Assembly: GCA_903890265.1 (NCBI GenBank)
Contig: CAITAM010000143.1
Span: 1 to 5,598, forward strand
From: an uncultured Pseudomonadota bacterium
GTDB lineage: Bacteria; Pseudomonadota; Gammaproteobacteria; Steroidobacterales; Steroidobacteraceae
DNA length: 5,598 bases
Reading direction: 5' to 3'
Shown here: piece after piece, positions 1 through 5,231 of the stretch
Numbering within the stretch: position 1 is the first letter of the stretch
Layout: each line of letters starts with the position of its first letter
Notes under the pieces: generated by a model
What the model was told of the DNA's origin: nothing
Databases searched by the model: none
What the model saw: only the letters and a program-made list of their open reading frames with translations
Made by a program: the position numbers and the translations under genes

Positions 1-953
1 CCCTGTTCCTCGAGCAGCAGCACGAGGCGCTCGATGCCGAGCGCCCAGCCGACGGCCGGGGTGGGCGCGCCGCCCAGCTGCTCGACGAGGCCGTCGTAGC
101 GCCCACCCGAGCAGACCGCATTCTGGGCGCCCCAGGCGCGCGTCACCCACTCAAAGACCGTCCGGCTGTAGTAGTCGAGCCCGCGCACGAGCCGCGGGTT
201 CACCGTGTAGGGCACGCCCGCGTCGTCCAGCCGGGCGCAGAGCCCCTCGAAATGGACCTGCGACTCGGGGTCAAGGTGCTCGGTGAGGCGGGGCGCACCG
301 GCAATCAGCTCGGCCAGCGCCGGGTTCTTGCTGTCGAGGATCCTGAGCGGGTTGCCGCCGAGGCGCCGCCGGCTGTCCTCGTCCAGCGCCGCCTCGTGAC
401 GGGTGAAGTACTCGACGAGCAGGGCCCGGTAACTGCGCCGCGCCTCGGCGGTGCCGAGCGAATTGATTTCGAGCGCGAGCCCCTCGACGCCGAGCCGCTG
501 CCACAGGCGGTGGGTGATCAGGATCAGTTCGGCATCGATGTCAGGACCCTCAAAGCCGTAGGCCTCCGCATCGATCTGGTGGAACTGCCGGTAGCGCCCT
601 TTCTGCGGCCGCTCGCCGCGGAACATCGGCCCCGCGGTGTACCAGCGGTGCCGCTGGTTGTGGATGAGTCCGTTGGAGATCGCCGCGCGTGCGATACCGG
701 CCGTCGCCTCGGGGCGCAGCGTGAGCCAGTCGCCGGAGCGGTCCTCGAAGGAGAACATCTCCTTTTCGACGATATCGGTGAACTCACCGATGGCGCGCTT
801 GAAAAGACCCGTCTGCTCGAGCACGGGCAGGCGGATTTCGAGGTAGCCGTAGGCGGCGAAGATCTCGCGCGCGACGCGCTCGACGTGCTGCCACGCGGCC
901 GTGCGTTCCGGCAACACGTCGTTCATGCCGGTAATCGGCGCAATCGGCTCCAT
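1..953 (-). CDS. hisS: Histidyl-tRNA synthetase, N-terminal part (3' end outside window)
   Basis: Class II aminoacyl-tRNA synthetase that charges tRNA-His with histidine in the cytoplasm. 317 codons are present and the frame is open to the window edge; the family is usually about 420-430 residues, so the missing part is the C-terminal anticodon-binding domain. Visible landmarks: N-terminal ITGMNDVLPE (7-16); motif 1 region EIRLPVLEQTGLFKRAIGE (39-57); motif 2 starting LRPEAT (79-84) and continuing to PMFRGERPQKGRYRQFHQ (109-126); histidine-specific LVRGLDYYSRTVFEW (255-269); GGRYDGLVEQLGG (283-295). Motif 2 has Ala83 where E. coli HisRS has Gly (RPEGT). The ATG at 951-953 is preceded by GGGGGA four nt upstream, and the protein lines up with E. 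coli HisRS from its first residues. It is last in the visible gene series, 42 nt after rodZ, without the usual ispG between. Confidence 0.97.
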   Translation of the reverse strand, partial: MEPIAPITGMNDVLPERTAAWQHVERVAREIFAAYGYLEIRLPVLEQTGLFKRAIGEFTDIVEKEMFSFEDRSGDWLTLRPEATAGIARAAISNGLIHNQRHRWYTAGPMFRGERPQKGRYRQFHQIDAEAYGFEGPDIDAELILITHRLWQRLGVEGLALEINSLGTAEARRSYRALLVEYFTRHEAALDEDSRRRLGGNPLRILDSKNPALAELIAGAPRLTEHLDPESQVHFEGLCARLDDAGVPYTVNPRLVRGLDYYSRTVFEWVTRAWGAQNAVCSGGRYDGLVEQLGGAPTPAVGWALGIERLVLLLEEQ

Positions 954-977
954 GGAGTCCCCCGGCTGAGAATTGGT

Positions 978-995
978 GGCGGCTGGCGGGCCGCC
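978..995 (-). other. Small hairpin between rodZ and hisS
   Basis: Perfect 6-bp inverted repeat GGCGGC/GCCGCC with a 6-nt loop, starting directly after the rodZ TAG stop. No T-tract follows in the transcript direction, so it is not a standard intrinsic terminator. It could protect the 3' end of the upstream message or slow read-through into hisS. A stem this short and GC-rich can arise by chance in such DNA. Confidence 0.3.
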
Positions 996-1949
996 CTAGT
1001 ACAGCGTGCCGTGCTGATCGACGTTATAGAGCGCGGTATCGCCGCGCCGGAACTCGGGACCCGGGCTGAGCAGAGCCCCGTCGAGGGTGACGCGGACGAC
1101 GTCCGCCTTACCGATCAGCACGCGCCACGGCCCCTTGCCGACCAGCGTGCGCGTATCACCGGCATGGAGCATCGCGCGGAACTGGCGATTACCGTCCGCG
1201 CCGGTCACCTCGACCCAGCTGTCGCCGCTGAGTTCGAAGGCGAGACGCCGTGCGCTGCCGGCAGCCTCGGGGCCGGACACCGCGAGCGAGGGCGCCGCAC
1301 CCTCGGCAGCGGTCGTCGCGGCCGGTGCGACCGTCGGACCGTCCGGCTCGCTCAGCACGGGTGCGGTCACCGCTGCGCCGGGCGCGGTAGCTGCCGGCGG
1401 GGCTTGGTTGCCGGGGGTGTCGGGGGTTTCGGCCGCAGGCACTGCCTGCGCGGTCTGCGGCTGCACCGCGGCCGTGACGGCGCGCGGGGCTGGCGCGGCA
1501 TTGCGTCCGTGCCACCAGAAGAACGAGCCGATGACGACCAGCAGCGTCGCCGCGATGCCGAGCGCCGACTGAATGCGCGACCAGTCGCGCACGCGTGGCG
1601 CGGCCGTCGTCAGCGGCACGTGGCTCGGCGGTGGCGGACGGCTGCCGAGCGTATCGAAGTCGGCGAGGAGGTCCTCGGTCGACAGACCAAGGAACGCCGC
1701 ATACTTGCGCAGGAATCCCCGGGCATAGACGGGTGCGTCGAAAGCCTCGAAGCGGTTCGACTCCATGGCCTCGACCAGGTGCTTCTCGACCTTGAGCGCC
1801 TCGACCACGTGGCTGAGACCTAGACCCGCCGCCTCGCGCGCAGCCCGCAGCCGGCCGCCCGGCGCCGTCAGCACCGGCAATACGGTGACGTTGTCCTCGG
1901 CCGGCGGCGACTCCTCGCCCCCGAGATCCATCGGCTGCGTCTCGCTCAT
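996..1949 (-). CDS. rodZ: Cytoskeleton protein RodZ (HTH, one membrane span, DUF4115)
   Basis: 317 residues, close to E. coli RodZ (337). RodZ is an inner-membrane protein that links MreB filaments to the cell-wall elongation machinery and supports rod shape. Order seen: acidic N-terminus (1-25); Xre-like HTH domain about 30-97 (GRLRAAREAAGLGLSHVVEA and, later, VYARGFLRKYAAFLGL at 74-89), which in RodZ contacts MreB rather than DNA; a basic stretch RVRDWSR (119-125); one hydrophobic span about 128-146 ending FFWW; a periplasmic linker about 150-232 rich in Ala, Pro and Thr; and a C-terminal DUF4115 beta domain about 235-305 (SWVEVTGADG, 244-253). The ATG overlaps the pilW stop as ATGA, which argues for this start and for coupled translation. 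Stop is TAG. Confidence 0.95.
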   Translation of the reverse strand: MSETQPMDLGGEESPPAEDNVTVLPVLTAPGGRLRAAREAAGLGLSHVVEALKVEKHLVEAMESNRFEAFDAPVYARGFLRKYAAFLGLSTEDLLADFDTLGSRPPPPSHVPLTTAAPRVRDWSRIQSALGIAATLLVVIGSFFWWHGRNAAPAPRAVTAAVQPQTAQAVPAAETPDTPGNQAPPAATAPGAAVTAPVLSEPDGPTVAPAATTAAEGAAPSLAVSGPEAAGSARRLAFELSGDSWVEVTGADGNRQFRAMLHAGDTRTLVGKGPWRVLIGKADVVRVTLDGALLSPGPEFRRGDTALYNVDQHGTLY

Positions 1950-2701
1950 GGGCTCGCGGCCTCATTGAGCTCGCGGACCTGCGGCGCATCCGGGAATTCC
2001 CGCCGCAGCCGGTCACCGTATTCCTTGGCCGCCCGTGCATCCCCTGCCGACTTCTCGATCTTGAATCCGAGCAGCAGTGCTTCGGCACTGGGCGGTGAGG
2101 TACCAAGCAGCCGGCTCAGGAAGCCGCGCGCCATGATCATGTCCCCGCGCGTGTAGCCCAGGTCCGCCATCTGCAGGAGGGCATCGGAATAGGCGCCGTT
2201 GATCTCGAGCGCCTTGCGAAAATCCTGCTCCGCGCGCTCGAGATTCTTGCCCTGGCGGGCGCAGACACCAGCATTGGTCAGGGCGACTTCGGGGGTCGCG
2301 TAGCGGCGATTGCTCGCCGTCTCCTCGAGAAGCTTCTGGCCGCGATCAAAGGATCCGCGCCGGCAGAGGAAACCGCCGTAGTTATTGGCGCGGTTCGGGT
2401 CGCTGGGATCGGCACGCATCGCTGCCTGGTAATGCGTGCTGGCCTTGTCGTACTCGCCGACCTGGTCGTAGAGGAGCGCCGCGGCCGTCTGCACGTCCGG
2501 ATCACCGGCGTTCTCGCTGAGCGCGCGCTCGATTTTCTGCTGCGCGAGCGCGACATTGCCGCGCTGAAGATAGGCAATACCGAGCTGGGCGTTCAGTTTC
2601 GCGGCCGTGCTGGCCTTGGACTCGCGAGCCTGGGGCTCCGCGGTCAGCGCCGCACTGGCCGCACTGACGAGCAGGCAGAGGCAGACGAGCGCCACTCTCA
2701 C
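1946..2701 (-). CDS. pilW: TPR-repeat type IV pilus assembly protein PilW/PilF, apparently not a lipoprotein
   Basis: 251 residues, essentially the length of P. aeruginosa PilF (252). PilF/PilW is the pilotin that helps the PilQ secretin assemble in the outer membrane. An N-terminal signal peptide (hydrophobic 3-18, ending SAASA|ALTAEP) is followed by about six TPR units from residue 34 to 238, for example LGIAYLQRGNVALAQQKIER (40-59) and the NNYGGFLCRRG region (106-116). Cys113 and Cys147 lie in neighbouring repeats and could form a periplasmic disulfide. Family members are normally lipoproteins, but the only signal-region cysteines (C7, C9) sit in ALVC and CLC contexts that do not fit a lipobox and come too early. 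The start is GTG, overlapping the rlmN stop as GTGA; the next GTG is two codons later. It also overlaps rodZ by 4 nt. The family is clear; involvement in pili is inferred from family and synteny. Confidence 0.92.
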   Translation of the reverse strand: MRVALVCLCLLVSAASAALTAEPQARESKASTAAKLNAQLGIAYLQRGNVALAQQKIERALSENAGDPDVQTAAALLYDQVGEYDKASTHYQAAMRADPSDPNRANNYGGFLCRRGSFDRGQKLLEETASNRRYATPEVALTNAGVCARQGKNLERAEQDFRKALEINGAYSDALLQMADLGYTRGDMIMARGFLSRLLGTSPPSAEALLLGFKIEKSAGDARAAKEYGDRLRREFPDAPQVRELNEAASP

Positions 2702-3849
2702 GGCAGCACCGCGCCGGGCTGCACTACCACGCCGAAGGATTTGCTGCCGAGCCTCGCGGTGACGCGATCCTCGACCTGGCCGGCGAGCTGCCCGCAGGCA
2801 GCATCGATGTCATCGCCGCGGGTGCGGCGTACCGTCACGGTGATCGCGTGCTCGTGCAGCAGGTCGCAGAAGCGCGCGATGGCCTCCCGGCTGGAGCGCC
2901 GGTACTGATTGCCGGGAAACGGGTTGAAGGGAATGAGGTTGACCTTCGCCTCGCGGCCGCGCAGCAGGCGCGCCAGCTCGATGGCGTGCTCGGGCCTGTC
3001 ATTGATTCCGTCGAGCATGACGTACTCGAACGTGATGCTGCGGCCGTTCTGCGCATCGAGGTAGTGCCAGCACGCCTCGAGCAGTTCCTTGATCGGATGG
3101 CGTCGGTTGATCGGCACGAGCTGGTCGCGCAGCGCGTCATTGGGCGCGTGCAGCGAGACCGCCAGCGCGCAGTTGGTGTCCTCGGCAAGACGATACATCT
3201 GCGGCACGAGACCCGAGGTCGACAGGGTCACCCGCCGGCGCGACAGGTCAAAGCAGAGATCGTCCATGAGGACGGAGAGCGCCGGCAGCACGTTCTTGTA
3301 GTTCGCGAGCGGCTCGCCCATGCCCATGAGCACGACGTTGGTCACCGCACGGGCGCCATCGTCATCCGCGCCGAGTCGCTGGTTCGCGAGCCACACCTGG
3401 CCCACGATCTCCGCGGTCGAGAGATTGCGATTGAATCCCTGGGCGCCGGTCGAGCAGAACGAGCAGTCCATGGCGCAGCCGACCTGGCTGGAGATGCAGA
3501 GCGTGCCCCGGCCCGGCTCCGGGATGAACACCATCTCAATCGCCTGCAGCGGGGAAGTCGCCGACTCGCCCGCCGCGGCGGCCCGCAGGACCCACTTGCG
3601 GGTACCGTCGTGCGACACGGTCTCGCTCAGGATCTCGGGCAGCCGGACCTCCGCAACGGCGGCCAGGCGCTCGCGGAAGCTCTTCGCAAGATCGGTCATC
3701 TCGGCGAAGTCGCTGACCCGGCGCTTGTACAGCCAGGTCAGCAACTGCCGGGCGCGGAACGGCTTCTCACCGAGCGCGGTCACGAACTCGGTGAGGGCCG
3801 CCCGGTCGAGACCGAGCAGATTGGTCCTAGCCTCCACGACGGCATTCAT
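2698..3849 (-). CDS. rlmN: Dual-specificity 23S rRNA/tRNA adenine-C2 methyltransferase RlmN
   Basis: 383 residues (E. coli RlmN 384). Cytoplasmic radical-SAM enzyme that methylates C2 of A2503 in 23S rRNA and of A37 in some tRNAs. The 4Fe-4S motif CxxxCxxC is C125-C129-C132. The mechanistic cysteines are C118 (GTLCISSQVGC) and C352 (DDIDAACGQLAG), and Glu105 (QAIEMVFIPE) matches E. coli E105. Other family blocks: LGEKPFRARQLLTWLY (26-41), FNRNLSTAEIVGQVW (139-153), NVVLMGMGEPLANY (171-184), RRVTLSTSGLVP (205-216), SLHAPND (232-238) and NLIPFNPFPG (304-313). The reading frame stays open upstream to 4011, but that stretch overlaps ndk and has no RlmN similarity. The ATG at 3847-3849 gives the family's normal N-terminus, with only a weak GAG as ribosome site. 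It sits 40 nt after ndk and overlaps pilW by 4 nt. As an Fe-S enzyme it is a possible client of the upstream genes. Confidence 0.98.
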   Translation of the reverse strand: MNAVVEARTNLLGLDRAALTEFVTALGEKPFRARQLLTWLYKRRVSDFAEMTDLAKSFRERLAAVAEVRLPEILSETVSHDGTRKWVLRAAAAGESATSPLQAIEMVFIPEPGRGTLCISSQVGCAMDCSFCSTGAQGFNRNLSTAEIVGQVWLANQRLGADDDGARAVTNVVLMGMGEPLANYKNVLPALSVLMDDLCFDLSRRRVTLSTSGLVPQMYRLAEDTNCALAVSLHAPNDALRDQLVPINRRHPIKELLEACWHYLDAQNGRSITFEYVMLDGINDRPEHAIELARLLRGREAKVNLIPFNPFPGNQYRRSSREAIARFCDLLHEHAITVTVRRTRGDDIDAACGQLAGQVEDRVTARLGSKSFGVVVQPGAVLP

Positions 3850-3863
3850 GCGGCAGTCTCGGT

Positions 3864-3880
3864 GCGCGGCAATGCCGCGC
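3864..3880 (-). other. Perfect hairpin in the ndk-rlmN gap
   Basis: GCGCGGC-ATT-GCCGCGC, a perfect 7-bp GC stem with a 3-nt loop, between the ndk TAA stop and the rlmN ATG, ending 14 nt before the ATG. No T-tract follows, so it is not an intrinsic terminator. It sits where it could end 3' decay of the ndk message or affect ribosome access to rlmN, which has a weak Shine-Dalgarno. Function is inferred from position only. Confidence 0.5.
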
Positions 3881-3889
3881 GGTTCGGCC

Positions 3890-4321
3890 TTAACGCGTGC
3901 GGCTGCACAGCTCCGTCTCGGCGAAGAAATAGGCAATCTCGCGTGCCGCATTCTCTGCCGAGTCCGAGCCGTGGACGACGTTCTCTTCGATACTGGTCGC
4001 CAGATCCGCACGGATCGTGCCGGGCGCCGCCTTCTTCGGATCCGTCGCGCCCATCACTTCGCGGTGCTTCGCAATGGCGGCCTCGCCCTCGAGGACCTGC
4101 GCAATGACCGGGCCCGAGCACATGTAGCGCACCAGGTCCTTGAAGAACGGGCGCTCGCGGTGCACGGCGTAGAAGCCCTCGGCCTGGGCGGGCGTCAGGT
4201 GCAGCATGCGGGCGGCGACGATCCGCAGACCCGCCGTCTCGAAACGACGGTACACGTCGCCGATGAGGTTACGGGACACGCCGTCCGGCTTAACGATCGA
4301 CAGGGTGCGCTCAAGCGCCAT
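3890..4321 (-). CDS. ndk: Nucleoside diphosphate kinase
   Basis: 143 residues, the standard bacterial Ndk length. It transfers the gamma-phosphate from ATP to nucleoside diphosphates through a phosphohistidine, balancing cytoplasmic (d)NTP pools. The active-site histidine is H117 in the signature NVVHGSDS (114-121). Other conserved elements are ERTLSIVKPDGV with K11 (4-15), FYAVHRERPFF (50-60), MCSGPV (67-72) and GATDPKKAAPGTIR (91-104). No sign of damage. The ATG at 4319-4321 has a GAGG ribosome site six nt upstream. A 168-bp gap with a candidate promoter and a strong stem-loop separates it from iscA, so ndk probably has its own promoter. rlmN follows after 40 nt, as in Pseudomonas. Confidence 0.98.
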   Translation of the reverse strand: MALERTLSIVKPDGVSRNLIGDVYRRFETAGLRIVAARMLHLTPAQAEGFYAVHRERPFFKDLVRYMCSGPVIAQVLEGEAAIAKHREVMGATDPKKAAPGTIRADLATSIEENVVHGSDSAENAAREIAYFFAETELCSRTR

Positions 4322-4327
4322 GGAACA

Positions 4328-4331
4328 CCTC
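4328..4331 (-). promoter_or_regulatory. Ribosome binding site of ndk
   Basis: GAGG, six nt upstream of the ndk ATG. It lies downstream of the leader stem-loop at 4360-4397 and outside it, so the hairpin does not directly cover it. Confidence 0.7.
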
Positions 4332-4359
4332 GGGAATGATGGAACGGGAATCAGGGGCG

Positions 4360-4397
4360 GTGCACCGCGGCCCCGCGCGGGGGCCGGTTCGGTGCAC
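4360..4397 (-). promoter_or_regulatory. Large GC-rich stem-loop in the ndk leader
   Basis: In transcript direction the outer arms GTGCACCG and CGGTGCAC form a perfect 8-bp stem. Inside, after an AACC/G internal loop, GGCCCC and GGGGCC pair for 6 bp around a CGCGC loop. This 38-nt structure lies between the candidate promoter and the ndk ribosome site. No T-run follows on either strand, so it does not look like an intrinsic terminator. Possible roles are an RNA leader element, a 5' stabiliser, or an operator recognised as the inverted repeat GTGCACCG-N22-CGGTGCAC. The structure is seen in the sequence; its role is not known. Confidence 0.6.
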
Positions 4398-4414
4398 TGT
4401 CACGGTAACCCCTA

Positions 4415-4443
4415 AGTCTATCCCGATCAGCCTCGCCACGCAA
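4415..4443 (-). promoter_or_regulatory. Candidate sigma-70 promoter for ndk
   Basis: Minus-strand TTGCGT (4438-4443), a 17-nt spacer, then TAGACT (4415-4420). It matches 3 of 6 at -35 and 4 of 6 at -10 with ideal spacing, in a less GC-rich patch of the gap upstream of ndk. Transcription would begin near 4408, about 85 nt before the ATG, and include the stem-loop at 4360-4397. Matches of this quality also occur by chance. Confidence 0.45.
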
Positions 4444-4489
4444 CGCCGAAAAGACGCGGAAGTGGCCGTACCACAAGGGTTTTTTACCG

Positions 4490-4813
4490 TCAGAGGCTGA
4501 AGCTCTCGCCGCAGCCGCATTCCGCCTTGGCTTTCGGGTTGCGGAACTTGAACGCCTCGTTCAGTCCCTGCTTGACGAAATCGACCTCGGTGCCGTCGAC
4601 AAAGGGCAGGCTCTCGGCGTCCACCACGACCTTCACCCCCGCCGCCTCGAACACCACGTCGGCCGGCAGCACTTCCTCGGCGTAGTTGACCACGTAGGCG
4701 TAGCCCGAACAGCCGGTCTTCTTGATACCGAGGCGCAAACCCACCCCGTGGCCTCTCGCGGCCAGGAAATTCCGGACCCTCTCCGCCGCCGAAGGCGACA
4801 ACGTCACAGGCAT
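4490..4813 (-). CDS. iscA: Iron-sulfur cluster assembly protein IscA (A-type carrier)
   Basis: 107 residues, the same length as E. coli IscA and alike throughout. A-type carriers bind iron or Fe-S clusters in the cytoplasm and pass clusters to target proteins, mainly in 4Fe-4S maturation. The three ligand cysteines are at the E. coli positions: C35 (KKTGCSGYAY, 31-40), C99 and C101 (ECGCGESF, 98-105). Other family blocks are LGIKKTGCSG, LPFVDGTEVDFVKQGLNEAF (69-88) and FRNPKAKAECGC. Length and the GLRLGIKKTGCSGYAYV style favour IscA over ErpA or SufA. The ATG at 4811-4813 has AGAGGA six nt upstream. It starts 36 nt after the IscU-like gene, with no promoter seen between, so it is probably co-transcribed with it and the desulfurase. 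ndk follows after a 168-bp gap with no clear terminator. Confidence 0.96.
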   Translation of the reverse strand: MPVTLSPSAAERVRNFLAARGHGVGLRLGIKKTGCSGYAYVVNYAEEVLPADVVFEAAGVKVVVDAESLPFVDGTEVDFVKQGLNEAFKFRNPKAKAECGCGESFSL

Positions 4814-4819
4814 TCCGTG

Positions 4820-4825
4820 TCCTCT
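4820..4825 (-). promoter_or_regulatory. Ribosome binding site of iscA
   Basis: AGAGGA, six nt before the iscA ATG. It is the best Shine-Dalgarno in the right half of the window and supports separate efficient initiation of IscA, in contrast to the weakly marked start of the IscU-like gene upstream. Confidence 0.7.
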
Positions 4826-4849
4826 CGGTGTCTGACCCTGCCGTCCATA

Positions 4850-5227
4850 CTACGGTTGACGGGCGCGGAACTGAATAGCCGTGGCGGCGATTGCATCGTC
4901 GATCACCAGCAAGGTGCCCAGTTTCTCGGCCGGCGCCGCGAGACGCGTCGCAATAGACCGGATATCGACTGCCGGCGCGGCCGCCGGCTGGCCCTCCAGC
5001 ACCGCCGCGGCCAGTTCGGTCGCGGCAATGACGTCCGGACAGCCCCTGACCTCGAAGCGGGCGACCGCGATGTGGCCCTGCTCGACCCGCCAGTGCCAGC
5101 GGACCTCGCTGCCGGTCAGCGCGTGCCGCGCAGCCCCCGTCAGCCAGCCGGGTCCGCCGCGCCCGGCGCGTGCCGGGGCGCGAAAGAGCGCCTCCATCAG
5201 CCGCCGGCCCTCGGCCACCGGCGTCAC
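4850..5227 (-). CDS. Divergent IscU/NifU_N-like protein with one cysteine left
   Basis: 125 residues from a GTG at 5225-5227, four nt after the desulfurase stop. Residues 37-63 align without gaps to E. coli IscU 37-63, ending HIAVARFEVRGC63PDVIAATE against the IscU ARFKTYGC63 region. The C-terminus EKLGTLLVIDDAIAA (101-115) matches IscU VKIHCSILAEDAIKAA. Of the IscU active-site residues only Cys63 remains: C37 becomes Leu37, D39 Gly39, H105 Gly104 and C106 Thr105. The HscA-binding LPPVK is replaced by APAEK (98-102). It therefore cannot hold a cluster the way IscU does. A role as sulfur acceptor or adaptor for the adjacent desulfurase is inferred. Alternative starts are GTG 5216-5218 (122 aa, GGGGTG six nt upstream) and ATG 5195-5197 (115 aa); the ATG would cut the family's first helix. 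Family is fairly sure, function unknown. Confidence 0.8.
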   Translation of the reverse strand: MTPVAEGRRLMEALFRAPARAGRGGPGWLTGAARHALTGSEVRWHWRVEQGHIAVARFEVRGCPDVIAATELAAAVLEGQPAAAPAVDIRSIATRLAAPAEKLGTLLVIDDAIAATAIQFRARQP

Positions 5228-5231
5228 CCCG

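Noticed and set aside
252..1823. 523-codon open frame on the plus strand
   Set aside because: It lies antisense across hisS and rodZ, both secure by motif content. Its translation is Arg/Gly/Ala-rich with no recognisable domain, as expected for a mirror frame in high-GC DNA.
1189..2106. 305-codon minus-strand frame overlapping rodZ
   Set aside because: It is an out-of-frame reading of rodZ; the RodZ frame has the HTH, membrane span and DUF4115.
3850..4011. Longer rlmN with 54 extra N-terminal residues
   Set aside because: The extension overlaps the ndk 3' end out of frame and has no RlmN similarity; the ATG at 3847-3849 gives the normal family length and N-terminus.
2848..4107. 419-codon open frame on the plus strand
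   Set aside because: Antisense to rlmN and the end of ndk; no recognisable domain and a composition typical of a GC-driven shadow frame.
3320..4339. 339-codon open frame on the plus strand
   Set aside because: Antisense to rlmN and ndk and without any family signature.
4371..4382. 12-bp perfect palindrome CCCCGCGCGGGG as a separate operator
   Set aside because: It lies inside the larger stem-loop at 4360-4397 and is very GC-rich; I count it as part of that structure rather than an independent site.
4462..4489. Possible terminator after iscA (GTGG/CCAC stem near a run of T on the plus strand)
   Set aside because: The stem is only 4 bp, and the T-run is on the plus strand, where no gene needs it. 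In the iscA transcript direction it reads as A before the stem, so it does not terminate iscA.
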